A stretch of 24,216 nt of DNA from Oscillospiraceae bacterium (GCA_016302015.1 JAEDOJ010000002.1:1-24216); one strand, 5' to 3'. Shown: positions 1-7,149, counted from the first letter of the stretch. The notes: a model not told the origin generated them from the letters alone. A program made the numbers and translations.

Positions 1-71
1 CTACTGGCCGGACTCGAACCGGCGACCTGCTGATTACGAATCAGCTGCTCTACCTGCTGAGCCACAGTAGC
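1..71 (-). tRNA. tRNA-Thr (anticodon CGU), 3' end cut by window edge
   Basis: Read on the minus strand, the sequence folds as a cloverleaf. The acceptor strand is GCTACTG and its partner CAGTAG is still visible. The D stem is GCTC/GAGC. The anticodon stem GCTGA/TCAGC encloses the loop TTCGTAA, so the anticodon is CGT, which reads the threonine codon ACG. The T arm is GCCGG-TTCGAGT-CCGGC. The last acceptor base, the discriminator base and any encoded CCA lie outside the window. The gene follows sigF on the same strand but has its own promoter just upstream, so it is probably transcribed independently. Confidence 0.95.
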
Positions 72-90
72 ATTTGCGATTCGCAGAGTT

Positions 91-119
91 ATTCTACAGC
101 AAGTTTGGGAAAATGTCAA
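91..119 (-). promoter_or_regulatory. Sigma-A promoter for tRNA-Thr
   Basis: On the minus strand a perfect -35 box TTGACA (114-119) is followed after 17 bases by TAGAAT (91-96), five of six matches to the -10 consensus. The predicted transcript start is about a dozen bases before the tRNA 5' end. The promoter lies in the 72-base gap after sigF, in which I see no clear sigF terminator. Confidence 0.8.
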
Positions 120-143
120 GTCTTTCATCCAGAAAAATGACTT

Positions 144-848
144 CTACATGATTTTTCGCAGAGCGGAAAGGGCTTTTTTCTCGATTCTCGAGATCTGCAC
201 CTGGGAAACACCCAGAATTTTCGACGTCTTATCCTGGGTCAAGCCATGGAAAAACCGCAGGCGGATCACCGTCTGCTCCCGCTGGCTCAGGTGGGCGATG
301 GCCTCCTGCAGGGCAATCCGCTCCACAATGGTCTCCTCCATTTCCCCGTCGGTAAGCACATCCTCCAGGGTAAAGCCGTCCTCCCCATTGGGCTTATGGA
401 TGGATTCCGCAGCGGTGGTCGCGGTCTCCGCGGCGGCAATTTCTTCCGGGAGCAGATCCAGCTCCTCACTCAGTTCGGTTACGGTAGGCTCCCGCCCCAG
501 AACCCCGGTGAGCCGCTGGCGGGCAGCCTTGATATGCGCGGCTCGCTCCTTCAGGCTGCGGCTGACCTTCACCGTGCCGTCATCCCGCAAAAACCGTCGG
601 ATTTCCCCGGCAATCTTCGGCACGGCGTAGGTGGAAAACTGGGTGCCGAATTCCGTGTCAAAGCCCTCCACCGCCTTTAAGAAGCCCAGACAGCCCAACT
701 GATACAGATCATCCGGGTCAACGCCCCGGCCAAAATACCGCCGGGCGATGGACCAGATCAGCCCGGAGTTTTTCTCCACCAGCAGCTCCCCCGCTTCCCG
801 GTCTCCGGCCTTGCTGCGTAAAATCAGCGCTTCCTGCTCCGCAATCAC
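144..848 (-). CDS. sigF: RNA polymerase sporulation sigma factor SigF
   Basis: This 234-residue sigma-70 family protein is the forespore-specific sigma factor that starts compartment-specific transcription after asymmetric division. Region 2 is clear near residues 20-90 (NSGLIWSIARRYFGRG, then DLYQLGCLGFLKAVEGFD). Region 3 follows, and a region 4.2 helix-turn-helix lies at the C-terminus (GVSQVQISRIEKKAL). SigF is distinguished from SigE, SigG and SigK mainly by context, because it is the last gene of a spoIIAA-spoIIAB-sigF operon. The start is GTG at 848, which overlaps the spoIIAB stop as GTGA and implies translational coupling; a GGTGAG Shine-Dalgarno sits five bases upstream. SpoIIAB is expected to hold SigF inactive until SpoIIAA is dephosphorylated. 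Confidence 0.96.
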   Translation of the reverse strand: MIAEQEALILRSKAGDREAGELLVEKNSGLIWSIARRYFGRGVDPDDLYQLGCLGFLKAVEGFDTEFGTQFSTYAVPKIAGEIRRFLRDDGTVKVSRSLKERAAHIKAARQRLTGVLGREPTVTELSEELDLLPEEIAAAETATTAAESIHKPNGEDGFTLEDVLTDGEMEETIVERIALQEAIAHLSQREQTVIRLRFFHGLTQDKTSKILGVSQVQISRIEKKALSALRKIM

Positions 849-1285
849 TTTTTCTCACCACGCCGGACAATTTTCCGCTTCATATGTACCGTCGTCCCCT
901 TTCCCGGGGCGGAGGTCAGACGAAATTCCGTCATAAAGCTCTCCATGATGGTAATGCCCATGCCGGAACGCTCCTCCCCGCCGGTGGTAAACATGGGCTT
1001 TCTTGCCTGCTCCACGTCCTCGATTCCGCAGCCCCGATCCTTCACCACAAGGTCAAGGACATGCTCCGGCAAAATTCTCGCCTTCAGAATCACCGGCCCG
1101 ATGGTATCGGGATAGGCGTGGACAATACAGTTGGTCACCGCCTCGGAGACCGCCGTCTTGATATCCCCCAGCTCGTCCAGCGTGGGGTCAAGCTGGGCGG
1201 CAAAGCAGGCCACCGCCGCTCTGGCAAAGGCTTCATTGGACGATTTGCTGGGAAATTCCAAATTCATATAATTTTCGCCCTTCAT
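845..1285 (-). CDS. spoIIAB: Anti-sigma F factor / serine kinase SpoIIAB
   Basis: This 146-residue GHKL ATPase binds and inhibits SigF and phosphorylates SpoIIAA (family knowledge). The N-box is visible as EAVTNCIVHAYP, with Glu48 and Asn52 matching the catalytic pair of the family. The G1 box is VKDRGCGIEDV, and the G2 lid includes GEERSGMGITIMESF. The frame opens three codons further upstream, but I chose the ATG at 1285. It overlaps the spoIIAA stop as ATGA and sits at a workable distance from the GGAGG at the end of spoIIAA, whereas the ATG at 1294 is one base from that Shine-Dalgarno. A downstream ATG at 1267 (MNLEF) is a possible alternative start. Confidence 0.95.
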   Translation of the reverse strand: MKGENYMNLEFPSKSSNEAFARAAVACFAAQLDPTLDELGDIKTAVSEAVTNCIVHAYPDTIGPVILKARILPEHVLDLVVKDRGCGIEDVEQARKPMFTTGGEERSGMGITIMESFMTEFRLTSAPGKGTTVHMKRKIVRRGEKK

Positions 1286-1602
1286 TTGATGCATTCCTCC
1301 TTCATATCTGTAATTTTTTCGATCCCCGCCGCTTTCAAAACCTTATAGGGCTGGGGCGGGATGTTCTGCAGGATCAGCTTGCCCTGCAGAGTATTCATCC
1401 GCCGCAGGGTATGGAGCACCACCGCAATCCCGCTGGAATCCATAAAGCGCACCTCCTGAAAATCCAGAATGCACCGCAGAGGCATATAGACGTCGATCTT
1501 GTCGGAAATTGCCTCCATGATTTTTCTGGCGCAGTGATGGTCAATCTCCCCAGACAGCGTCACCGTGAGCTGTCGCTCCTGCACATAGCTGGTCAAATTC
1601 AT
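1282..1602 (-). CDS. spoIIAA: Anti-sigma F factor antagonist SpoIIAA (STAS domain)
   Basis: This single STAS-domain protein of 106 residues releases SigF from SpoIIAB when unphosphorylated. The diagnostic phosphorylation loop is FMDSSGIAVVLHTLR; Ser57 corresponds by alignment to the serine phosphorylated by SpoIIAB in Bacillus. The start at 1602 is set by a GGGAGGG Shine-Dalgarno just upstream and by the homology beginning MNLTSYVQERQL; the longer open frame to 1827 runs back through the terminator and into gerM. It is the first gene of the spoIIA operon. A terminator at 1624-1656 leaves only about 20 bases before the start, so the sporulation promoter must overlap the terminator or the end of the upstream gene. 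I could not identify a convincing sigma-H site. Confidence 0.95.
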   Translation of the reverse strand: MNLTSYVQERQLTVTLSGEIDHHCARKIMEAISDKIDVYMPLRCILDFQEVRFMDSSGIAVVLHTLRRMNTLQGKLILQNIPPQPYKVLKAAGIEKITDMKEECIK

Positions 1603-1623
1603 CCTTCTTCCCTCCCGAAATAG

Positions 1624-1656
1624 CAAAAACGCACACGGAAACCTCCGTGTGCGTTC
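1624..1656 (-). terminator. Rho-independent terminator of the comEA-gerM operon
   Basis: A perfect 12-bp stem (AACGCACACGGA at 1628-1639 with TCCGTGTGCGTT at 1644-1655) has a 4-base loop. On the minus strand a run of five T follows the stem. It lies 54 bases past the gerM stop and insulates the spoIIA operon from read-through. Confidence 0.9.
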
Positions 1657-1709
1657 ATTATATGATAGTTTCTCTGCGAGGCGGGTCGAAAGACCGGCAG
1701 AGGGACAAA

Positions 1710-3014
1710 TTATTCCGTGAGCCATGCGGGATTGGTCTGGTGCAGAGCGGAAAGCTCGCTGCTGCGATACCGGGGCGCAATGCCCTCCACCAGAATTTCC
1801 ACCGAGGTAATCTCCGGCAGGGCGCACATGGTTGCGATCACCGAATGGACCGCCACGGTTTCCTCCTTGCTGCCCGCGCAGCCTGTGAGGAATTCACCGG
1901 TCAGCTCCAGAATACAGGTGCCGTTCTCCATCCGCAGCTTCAGCAGCTTGGTGCCTACGGGAATGCAGCCTTCCATGCCGTTGCGGCTTTCGTAGGAAAG
2001 CAGCGCCGCCGCAGCGGCCTCCGCCACCGACTGTCCCTCCTCCACCTCCAGCATCACCGGGGTAGCCGCCAGCAGGCCGCTGCTGTCGCACACCGGATAC
2101 AGGGTCACATCCACCTTGTTTTTCCCCGGGGAGGCAATCACCGTCTCGTCCCGCAGGACGCCGGAGGATAAGTCCATCCGGTTCAGGGTTTCAATGGGAG
2201 ACCCTGCGGCAAGAAAGTCCACCGTGGTGATCTCCGGCAGCTCTGTCAGGGAATTGACAATGGAATAGACCGCCAGCCGTTCCTCCGCGTAGGTCTGATC
2301 CTCCTTCAGAAATTCCGACGTGAGGTTCACGGTACAGATGCCGTTCTCCACCTGCGTTCCCAGCAGTCTTGTACCCTCCGGGATGCAGGAGCGGATCTGT
2401 CCGCTGGTTTCGCCGCTGAAAAGCTGTTCCAGAATGTAGGCGGGCTTCTCCTCCGCCTCCATGGCCTCCGCCGTGACGGTCTCCTTCACCAGGTACCGCC
2501 CCTCGGCGTCGGGAAAATAGAGCACCACCGTCTCCTTCTGAGGCAGCATGCCGGTGTCCGTCAGGAAGGTATCTCCCTCCGTGAGCACCATGGCCTCTTC
2601 CCACCCCGGCGCAGTCACGCTCACCCGCTGGATGCCGCTGAGCTGCAGCAGCGTGCGGGTCAGGCAGGCGCAGGCCATCGATCGCTCCAGCGCCGTGGCT
2701 TTCCCGCCGGCAAACACCACGATGGCGGTCTGCTCCTCCTGACGGGCCGATTTCAGAGACCACTGCTCCGGCACGGCAGGCTCTCCCTCCGGGGGCGGCT
2801 CTGCCTCCAGATAGGTCTTCAAAAAGGTCTCCAGCTCCGGCTGGGCGGCAGACAGCTCCGTCTGCACCGTGCAAAATGCGCCGTTATCCTCGTTGGAAAC
2901 GGTTTTTGCCGGATAATAGTACAGAAAATCTCCCGATTCGGGAGCGTCGGAGCCGTCCGTACAGCCTGCGAGCAAAATGCTGACAAGGAGCAGGAGGATC
3001 ATTCCACGCTTCAT
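1710..3014 (-). CDS. gerM: GerMN-domain lipoprotein (sporulation/germination family)
   Basis: This 434-residue predicted lipoprotein starts with a basic N-end, a hydrophobic stretch and the lipobox LLAGC (Cys18), so it should be anchored on the outer face of the membrane. Two GerMN domains can be aligned within the protein, at about residues 162-270 and 302-412. They share the signatures IPEGTRLL / IPVGTKLL, ENGICTVNLTSEFL / ENGTCILELTGEFL and LPEITTVDFL / LPEITSVEIL. Residues 30-140 look like a third, degenerate copy. GerMN proteins are linked to sporulation and spore germination, but the molecular role is not established, and the symbol is by family only. The start overlaps the histidine kinase stop as ATGA, with GGGGGAGG upstream. 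It is the last gene of its operon and sits next to spoIIA, which fits a sporulation-linked role. Confidence 0.85.
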   Translation of the reverse strand: MKRGMILLLLVSILLAGCTDGSDAPESGDFLYYYPAKTVSNEDNGAFCTVQTELSAAQPELETFLKTYLEAEPPPEGEPAVPEQWSLKSARQEEQTAIVVFAGGKATALERSMACACLTRTLLQLSGIQRVSVTAPGWEEAMVLTEGDTFLTDTGMLPQKETVVLYFPDAEGRYLVKETVTAEAMEAEEKPAYILEQLFSGETSGQIRSCIPEGTRLLGTQVENGICTVNLTSEFLKEDQTYAEERLAVYSIVNSLTELPEITTVDFLAAGSPIETLNRMDLSSGVLRDETVIASPGKNKVDVTLYPVCDSSGLLAATPVMLEVEEGQSVAEAAAAALLSYESRNGMEGCIPVGTKLLKLRMENGTCILELTGEFLTGCAGSKEETVAVHSVIATMCALPEITSVEILVEGIAPRYRSSELSALHQTNPAWLTE

Positions 3015-4453
3015 GCTTCCTCCCCCATTTCAAAGCCCGGGAAGCGGACGGAAAACACCGTGCCGCCCTCCTCTCTGGGGCTGACGGAGATGGTGCCGAA
3101 GTTCCGCTTCACCATATCATGGACAATGGACAGTCCCAGACCGGCGCCGCCGGCTGCCCGGGAGCGAGCCTTGTCCACCCGATAGAACCGCTCAAAAATA
3201 TGTGCCATGGACTCGGCAGGAATTCCGGCGCCGGTGTCCGCCACCGTCAGCTCCACATCCTCCTCCACCCGGCGCAGCGTCACAAACACAGACCCCTGGT
3301 CCCGGTTATATTTCATGGCGTTTTCCATCAAATTAAACACGATCTGATAAAAATCGTCCTCCACCGTCATGATGCAGCAGGCTTCCTCCAGGTCCAGAGA
3401 AAAGGTAATCCCCCGGAGGTCTGCCAGAGGCTGGAGCATCCGCTGCACCTTCCGCACCGTGGGAGCGGCGGGAAACAGCTCCCGTTCCTCCTCCACCGCG
3501 CTGTCCAGCCTGGTCAGGGTCAGCAGCTTCTGGGAAAGTCTGCCCAGGCGGTCGGCCTCCCTGCCGATATCCCCGATAAACTCCCGCTGGGTGGCCACGT
3601 CCATTTCGTTCTGGAGGATGGAATCCGACAGGAGCTTGATGGACGCCAGCGGGGTCTTCAGCTCGTGGGAGGCGTCGGAAACGAACCGTCTCCGGCGGCG
3701 CTCCGATTCCTCCAGCCGGTCGGCAAGGTTGTTAAATTCTCTGCCCAGATGATCGATCTCATCGGAGCCCCGAAGCTGGATTTTCTGGCTGTAGTCGCCG
3801 TCCCGCATTTTCCGAACCGAAAACAGGATTCTCCGCAGACGGCGGGAAAAGGCCGTGGAGAAAACCAGAGAAATCAGCACCACAAGCCCTTCCAGGGCGA
3901 TGGAAATCCGCAGCACATTGGTCTGCAGAGCGGCGATCAGCGTCCCCTGCTCCGTGTTATACTGCATCACATACACCGCTCCCAGCGTTTCGCCCCCCTG
4001 CACCAGAGGCACCGCCGCACGGCTTTCGATGGCGCCGTCCGCATAGCGGCAATAGAAGGTATCCCAGCCCTGAAGCGCCTGCACCAGCTCCGGAAACAGC
4101 AGGAGCTTCCCCGTGGCGTTGCCGCTCTCCAGAGAATCGTACAGCGCCACGCTGTCCGGCCCGGTGACCACGGTGCGGGTGGTGTGCAGATCGTCCAGGG
4201 AATTGATGGTCTGCTCCGTCTTGGGAGAGGACAGATCCTCCACCTGAAGCAGCGCCGAGGAAAGCACCTGAATTTTCCCCTCCAGGGACTGCTGCTGGGC
4301 ATTGAAAATCATCCGCCGTATGGTGGCAGAGGTGTAAATATTCAGAAAAAGCAGCACCGCAAAGGTGATGAGAATGTACGCCGTGGCATAGCGGAGCTGA
4401 GAGCTGCTGGGCAGCAGGCTCAGCCTGATCTTATGCTTTGAAATAGTACCCAA
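3011..4453 (-). CDS. Membrane sensor histidine kinase (HAMP, HisKA, HATPase_c)
   Basis: This 480-residue kinase has one membrane segment at about 22-40, an extracellular sensor region to about 180, a second membrane segment at about 181-201 and a HAMP linker to about 254. In the HisKA domain the motif SDASHELKTPLASIK gives phospho-acceptor His263. The ATPase boxes are present: N (NLMENAMKYN, Asn374), G1 (ADTGAGIP) and G2 (GGAGLGLSIV). It resembles the PhoR/WalK/ResE-type kinases. It should phosphorylate the response regulator encoded just upstream. The start is TTG at 4453, inside the regulator gene (23-base overlap), with GGGGAG directly adjacent to it; the spacing is poor, so the exact start is uncertain. 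The signal is unknown. The sensor region contains a Cache-like stretch with AAVPLVQGGETLGAVYV, which is suggestive only. Confidence 0.93.
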   Translation of the reverse strand: MGTISKHKIRLSLLPSSSQLRYATAYILITFAVLLFLNIYTSATIRRMIFNAQQQSLEGKIQVLSSALLQVEDLSSPKTEQTINSLDDLHTTRTVVTGPDSVALYDSLESGNATGKLLLFPELVQALQGWDTFYCRYADGAIESRAAVPLVQGGETLGAVYVMQYNTEQGTLIAALQTNVLRISIALEGLVVLISLVFSTAFSRRLRRILFSVRKMRDGDYSQKIQLRGSDEIDHLGREFNNLADRLEESERRRRRFVSDASHELKTPLASIKLLSDSILQNEMDVATQREFIGDIGREADRLGRLSQKLLTLTRLDSAVEEERELFPAAPTVRKVQRMLQPLADLRGITFSLDLEEACCIMTVEDDFYQIVFNLMENAMKYNRDQGSVFVTLRRVEEDVELTVADTGAGIPAESMAHIFERFYRVDKARSRAAGGAGLGLSIVHDMVKRNFGTISVSPREEGGTVFSVRFPGFEMGEEA

Positions 4454-5105
4454 CTCCCCATTTTGTCATAAAATATTCCGGTTCTGCCGGAACGGTTTCC
4501 AGCTTTTCCCGAATTCTGCGGATATGTACGTCCACGGTGCGGATGTCGCTGCGATACTCGTTGCTCCAGATCAGATCCAGCAGATTTTCTCTGGAATACA
4601 CCCGGTTGGGATTCCGGATCAGCAGCTCCACCACGTCGAACTCCCGGGCTGTCAGCTCCACCGGCGTCCCGTTCTTGTAGACGTTCCGCTCCTGGGTGTC
4701 CACGGTGATGGCCCCCACCGTCAGACGGCTCTGCTTGGTCTCAAAGCTGCCGCTGCGGCGGAGCAGCGCCTTGATTCTCGCCTTCAATTCCAAAATATTA
4801 AAGGGTTTGGTCATGTAGTCGTCCGCCCCATGCTCAAAGCCCATGAGCTTGTCCATATCCTCCGTTCGGGCGGTGAGCATAATGATCGGCACATTGGAAA
4901 ACTCCCGGATTCTGCGGCAGGCCTCCATCCCGTCCACCTCCGGCATCATCACGTCCAGCACGATCAGCCGAACCTCCGGATCGTGAGCCAGCTCCACGGC
5001 CTGCGCGCCGTTGCTGCCGCATACAACCTGGTATCCGTCATTTTGCAGGTTGAACCGGATTCCCTTCACCAACAGTTCTTCATCATCTACTACCAATATT
5101 TTCAT
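4431..5105 (-). CDS. OmpR/PhoB-family response regulator
   Basis: The product has 224 residues. Its receiver domain has the acidic pair Asp7-Asp8, phospho-acceptor Asp51 (LIVLDVMMPEVDG), Thr78 and Lys100 (DDYMTKPFN). A winged-helix DNA-binding domain follows from about 130, including ELTAREFDVVELLIRNPNRV and the recognition region DIRTVDVHIRRIREKL. It is the cognate partner of the kinase encoded immediately downstream. The start is ATG at 5105, which overlaps the upstream ComEA-like gene as ATGA, with GGAGG seven bases before it. The sequence is close to the WalR/PhoP/ResD group, but I cannot assign it to one of them, and the usual walR neighbours (walH, walI, walJ) are absent. Confidence 0.94.
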   Translation of the reverse strand: MKILVVDDEELLVKGIRFNLQNDGYQVVCGSNGAQAVELAHDPEVRLIVLDVMMPEVDGMEACRRIREFSNVPIIMLTARTEDMDKLMGFEHGADDYMTKPFNILELKARIKALLRRSGSFETKQSRLTVGAITVDTQERNVYKNGTPVELTAREFDVVELLIRNPNRVYSRENLLDLIWSNEYRSDIRTVDVHIRRIREKLETVPAEPEYFMTKWGVGYYFKA

Positions 5106-5518
5106 TGCGCTTCCTCCACAGTAATCAGGTCCCTGATTTCTTCCAGTTTGCCTTCTCCGATGCCCTCCACATTGGTCAGCTCCTCCAGAGCCAGAAAATC
5201 CCCGTAGACCTCCCGATAGTCCAAAATCCGCTGGGCAAGCACCCGGCCGATGCCCGGCAGGCTTTCCAGCTCTTCCTTTGTCGCTTCGTTCAGATTCAGC
5301 AGCTTCTCCGGGGAATTTTGGGTGTTTGAGGAAGAGCTTTCCCCTGTGGGCTGCTCCGTCACCCCCTGAAAACGCTCCTCCCGGGAGGCGTCTTTTCTGA
5401 CCACGGCAACCCTCAGCTCCCCGGCTGTCCCCCGCTGTCCCAGATAAAATCCCAGGGCGAAAGCAAGAAACAGCAGACAGAGCGTGGACATCAGCAGCCA
5501 GGTTGGCACTTGTTTCAT
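5102..5518 (-). CDS. ComEA-like helix-hairpin-helix protein
   Basis: This 138-residue protein has one N-terminal membrane segment (about residues 7-27), a short polar linker (SSSSNTQNSP) and a C-terminal tandem helix-hairpin-helix domain starting at LNLNEATKEELESLPGIGR (about 74-92) and ending with NVEGIGEGKLEEIRDLI. This is the DNA-binding half of ComEA, the surface receptor for DNA in transformation. The SLBB domain present in Bacillus ComEA is missing, and no comEB, comEC or other uptake gene is nearby. Its real job may therefore be something other than competence. It is the first gene of the operon with the two-component system and the GerMN lipoprotein. Its Shine-Dalgarno is weak (AAAGGAAA). 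Confidence 0.85.
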   Translation of the reverse strand: MKQVPTWLLMSTLCLLFLAFALGFYLGQRGTAGELRVAVVRKDASREERFQGVTEQPTGESSSSNTQNSPEKLLNLNEATKEELESLPGIGRVLAQRILDYREVYGDFLALEELTNVEGIGEGKLEEIRDLITVEEAQ

Positions 5519-5540
5519 GGTGTTTTCCTTTGCAAACTCG

Positions 5541-5568
5541 TTGACTTCACTATAATTTCTGATATAAT
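5541..5568 (+). promoter_or_regulatory. Sigma-A-type promoter for the dacF-UDG operon
   Basis: On the plus strand TTGACT (5541-5546) is followed after 16 bases by a perfect TATAAT (5563-5568), preceded by the extended -10 dinucleotide TG at 5560-5561. It reads toward the D,D-carboxypeptidase start at 5644. Its -10 box lies in the left arm of the inverted repeat at 5560-5594. Confidence 0.75.
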
Positions 5569-5594
5569 ATAGGGTGATTTCCTGTATTATATCA
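5560..5594. repeat. Inverted repeat holding two opposed -10 boxes
   Basis: The arms are 5560-5573 (TGATATAATATAGG) and 5581-5594 (CCTGTATTATATCA). They match at 13 of 14 positions around a 7-base centre. Each arm carries an extended -10 element, TGATATAAT, one per strand. The repeat is therefore at least the overlapping core of two promoters firing in opposite directions, and it could also be an operator for a dimeric regulator. Confidence 0.85.
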
Positions 5595-5615
5595 CAATTA
5601 CGCTTCCTGCGGCAA
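5586..5615 (-). promoter_or_regulatory. Sigma-A-type promoter for the comEA-RR-HK-gerM operon
   Basis: On the minus strand TTGCCG (5610-5615) is followed after 18 bases by TATAAT (5586-5591), with TG one base before it (extended -10). It reads toward the ComEA-like start at 5518. The predicted start near 5579 would lie slightly past the start of the plus-strand promoter, so the two transcripts overlap at their 5' ends. Confidence 0.65.
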
Positions 5616-5643
5616 CCTTTTCCGCCGGAATTTGGAGGATATT

Positions 5644-7149
5644 ATGAAAAAAACAAGGCTACTGTCCATTTTTCTATCGTTTCTGTTGGTGTTTTATCTG
5701 GCTGTTCCCGCCTTCTCCACGGAAGACCCGGAGACGGAAACCCATGATCCGTCCATCACCGCCCCCACGGTTCAGAACACCGACGATTTAGACCCCAGCG
5801 TCACCACGGAGACGCCCACCGGCTTTGAAATTCCCGCCCCGCTGGCGGAGTACGACTTCCCCTGCTGGTTCATTGCCCACGCCGGGGCCGGCGCTCTGGT
5901 GGAGCTGAACACCCACGCCATCATCTACGGCGTGGAGCTGGACAAGCAGATTTATCCTGCCAGTCTGACCAAAATCATGACCTGTATGCTGGCGCTGAAG
6001 CACGGCAATCTGGACGATATGGTCACCGTCTCCGCCTCCTGCTTTGACGATCTGAACATCTACGGCAGTACCGCCGGTCTGATGGAGGGGGAGCGGCTGA
6101 CCCTGCGGGAAATGCTTTACTGCGTGATGGTTTCCTCCGCCAATGAGGCCTGCAACGCCGTGGCGGAGTATATTGCCGGGGACAGGGAGCGGTTTGTGGA
6201 TATGATGAACCAGCAGGCCGCCGAGCTGGGTATGCGCTCCACCCACTATGCCAACACCCACGGCCTGCACGACGACAATCACTACACCAGCGCAAGAGAC
6301 CTGGCCACTCTGGCCTGCTGGGCGTGGCAGAATCCTCAGTTCCGTCAGTTTGCCACCACCTCGGAATACACCCTGCCCGCAACCAACCTGTCTGAAGAAC
6401 GGTATCTGGTTTCCACAAACCTGCTGACCCTGAACGAAGAGGGCAACAGGTATTACTACAGCAAGGCCAGCGGCATCAAGACCGGCTTCACCACCCCCGC
6501 CGGCGGCTGTCTCATCGCCACCGCCTCCGACGGAGAGCTTTCCTTCCTGTCTGTGCTTACGGGCTGTGCCACGGTGATTGACAATGACGGCAGCGAAATC
6601 GAGCGCCGTTTTTCGGAGACCAAGCGCCTGATGGAATTTGCCTTTGATAATTACGCCATGGTACAGGTTCTGACCAGCACCGCCATGCTGGATCAGCCGG
6701 AGGTCAAAAACGCCGAGGGGCGGAACAACGTGGTGGTTCACGCCAGGGAAAGCACCACGGTGCTTCTCCCCGATGACTGCGAGCCGGAAAACATCACCAT
6801 GAGCATCAAATACGACAATCCCGGCGGACTGACCGCTCCCCTGGCAGAGGGACAGAAGGTGGGCACCGTCACCGCCATGTACAACGGCATTCCCCTTGCC
6901 ACCACGGATCTGGTTACCCTTACCGCCGTGGAGGAAGCCAAGCCCGTGATCATCCCCCAGAAAATTGAAACCTCCTCCGCAATTCTTCAGGGCATCCTCC
7001 GCTTCTGGTATCTCACCCTCCCGGCGCTGCTGATTCTGATTCTTCTGATCCTGCTGTTCATCGTTCGGGGCATCAACACCCGGAAGGCAAAAAAACGGGC
7101 CGCCCGGCGGCGTGCCGCCGCTGCCGCGAGAAGGAGGCAGCAGCGATGA
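5644..7149 (+). CDS. dacF: D-alanyl-D-alanine carboxypeptidase (peptidase S11, DacF/PBP5 type)
   Basis: This 501-residue penicillin-binding protein removes the terminal D-Ala from peptidoglycan pentapeptides. It has a signal peptide (ending near VPAFST) and the three active-site motifs: SLTK (Ser107, Lys110), SAN (165-167) and KTG (279-281, in SGIKTGFTTPAGGC). The usual C-terminal beta domain is followed by a strong membrane helix (FWYLTLPALLILILL) and a very basic tail rich in Arg and Lys. Bacillus homologues normally end in an amphipathic helix instead. I chose the ATG at 5644 because GGAGG ends five bases before it; the upstream TTG at 5632 would place the Shine-Dalgarno inside the gene. 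The dacF name is by family and by the sporulation neighbourhood; dacA or dacB type is possible. Confidence 0.92.
   Translation: MKKTRLLSIFLSFLLVFYLAVPAFSTEDPETETHDPSITAPTVQNTDDLDPSVTTETPTGFEIPAPLAEYDFPCWFIAHAGAGALVELNTHAIIYGVELDKQIYPASLTKIMTCMLALKHGNLDDMVTVSASCFDDLNIYGSTAGLMEGERLTLREMLYCVMVSSANEACNAVAEYIAGDRERFVDMMNQQAAELGMRSTHYANTHGLHDDNHYTSARDLATLACWAWQNPQFRQFATTSEYTLPATNLSEERYLVSTNLLTLNEEGNRYYYSKASGIKTGFTTPAGGCLIATASDGELSFLSVLTGCATVIDNDGSEIERRFSETKRLMEFAFDNYAMVQVLTSTAMLDQPEVKNAEGRNNVVVHARESTTVLLPDDCEPENITMSIKYDNPGGLTAPLAEGQKVGTVTAMYNGIPLATTDLVTLTAVEEAKPVIIPQKIETSSAILQGILRFWYLTLPALLILILLILLFIVRGINTRKAKKRAARRRAAAAARRRQQR

Noticed and set aside
1710..1827. N-terminal extension of SpoIIAA to 1827
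   Set aside because: The extra codons run through the terminator and the end of gerM, and the Shine-Dalgarno and family homology both point to the start at 1602.
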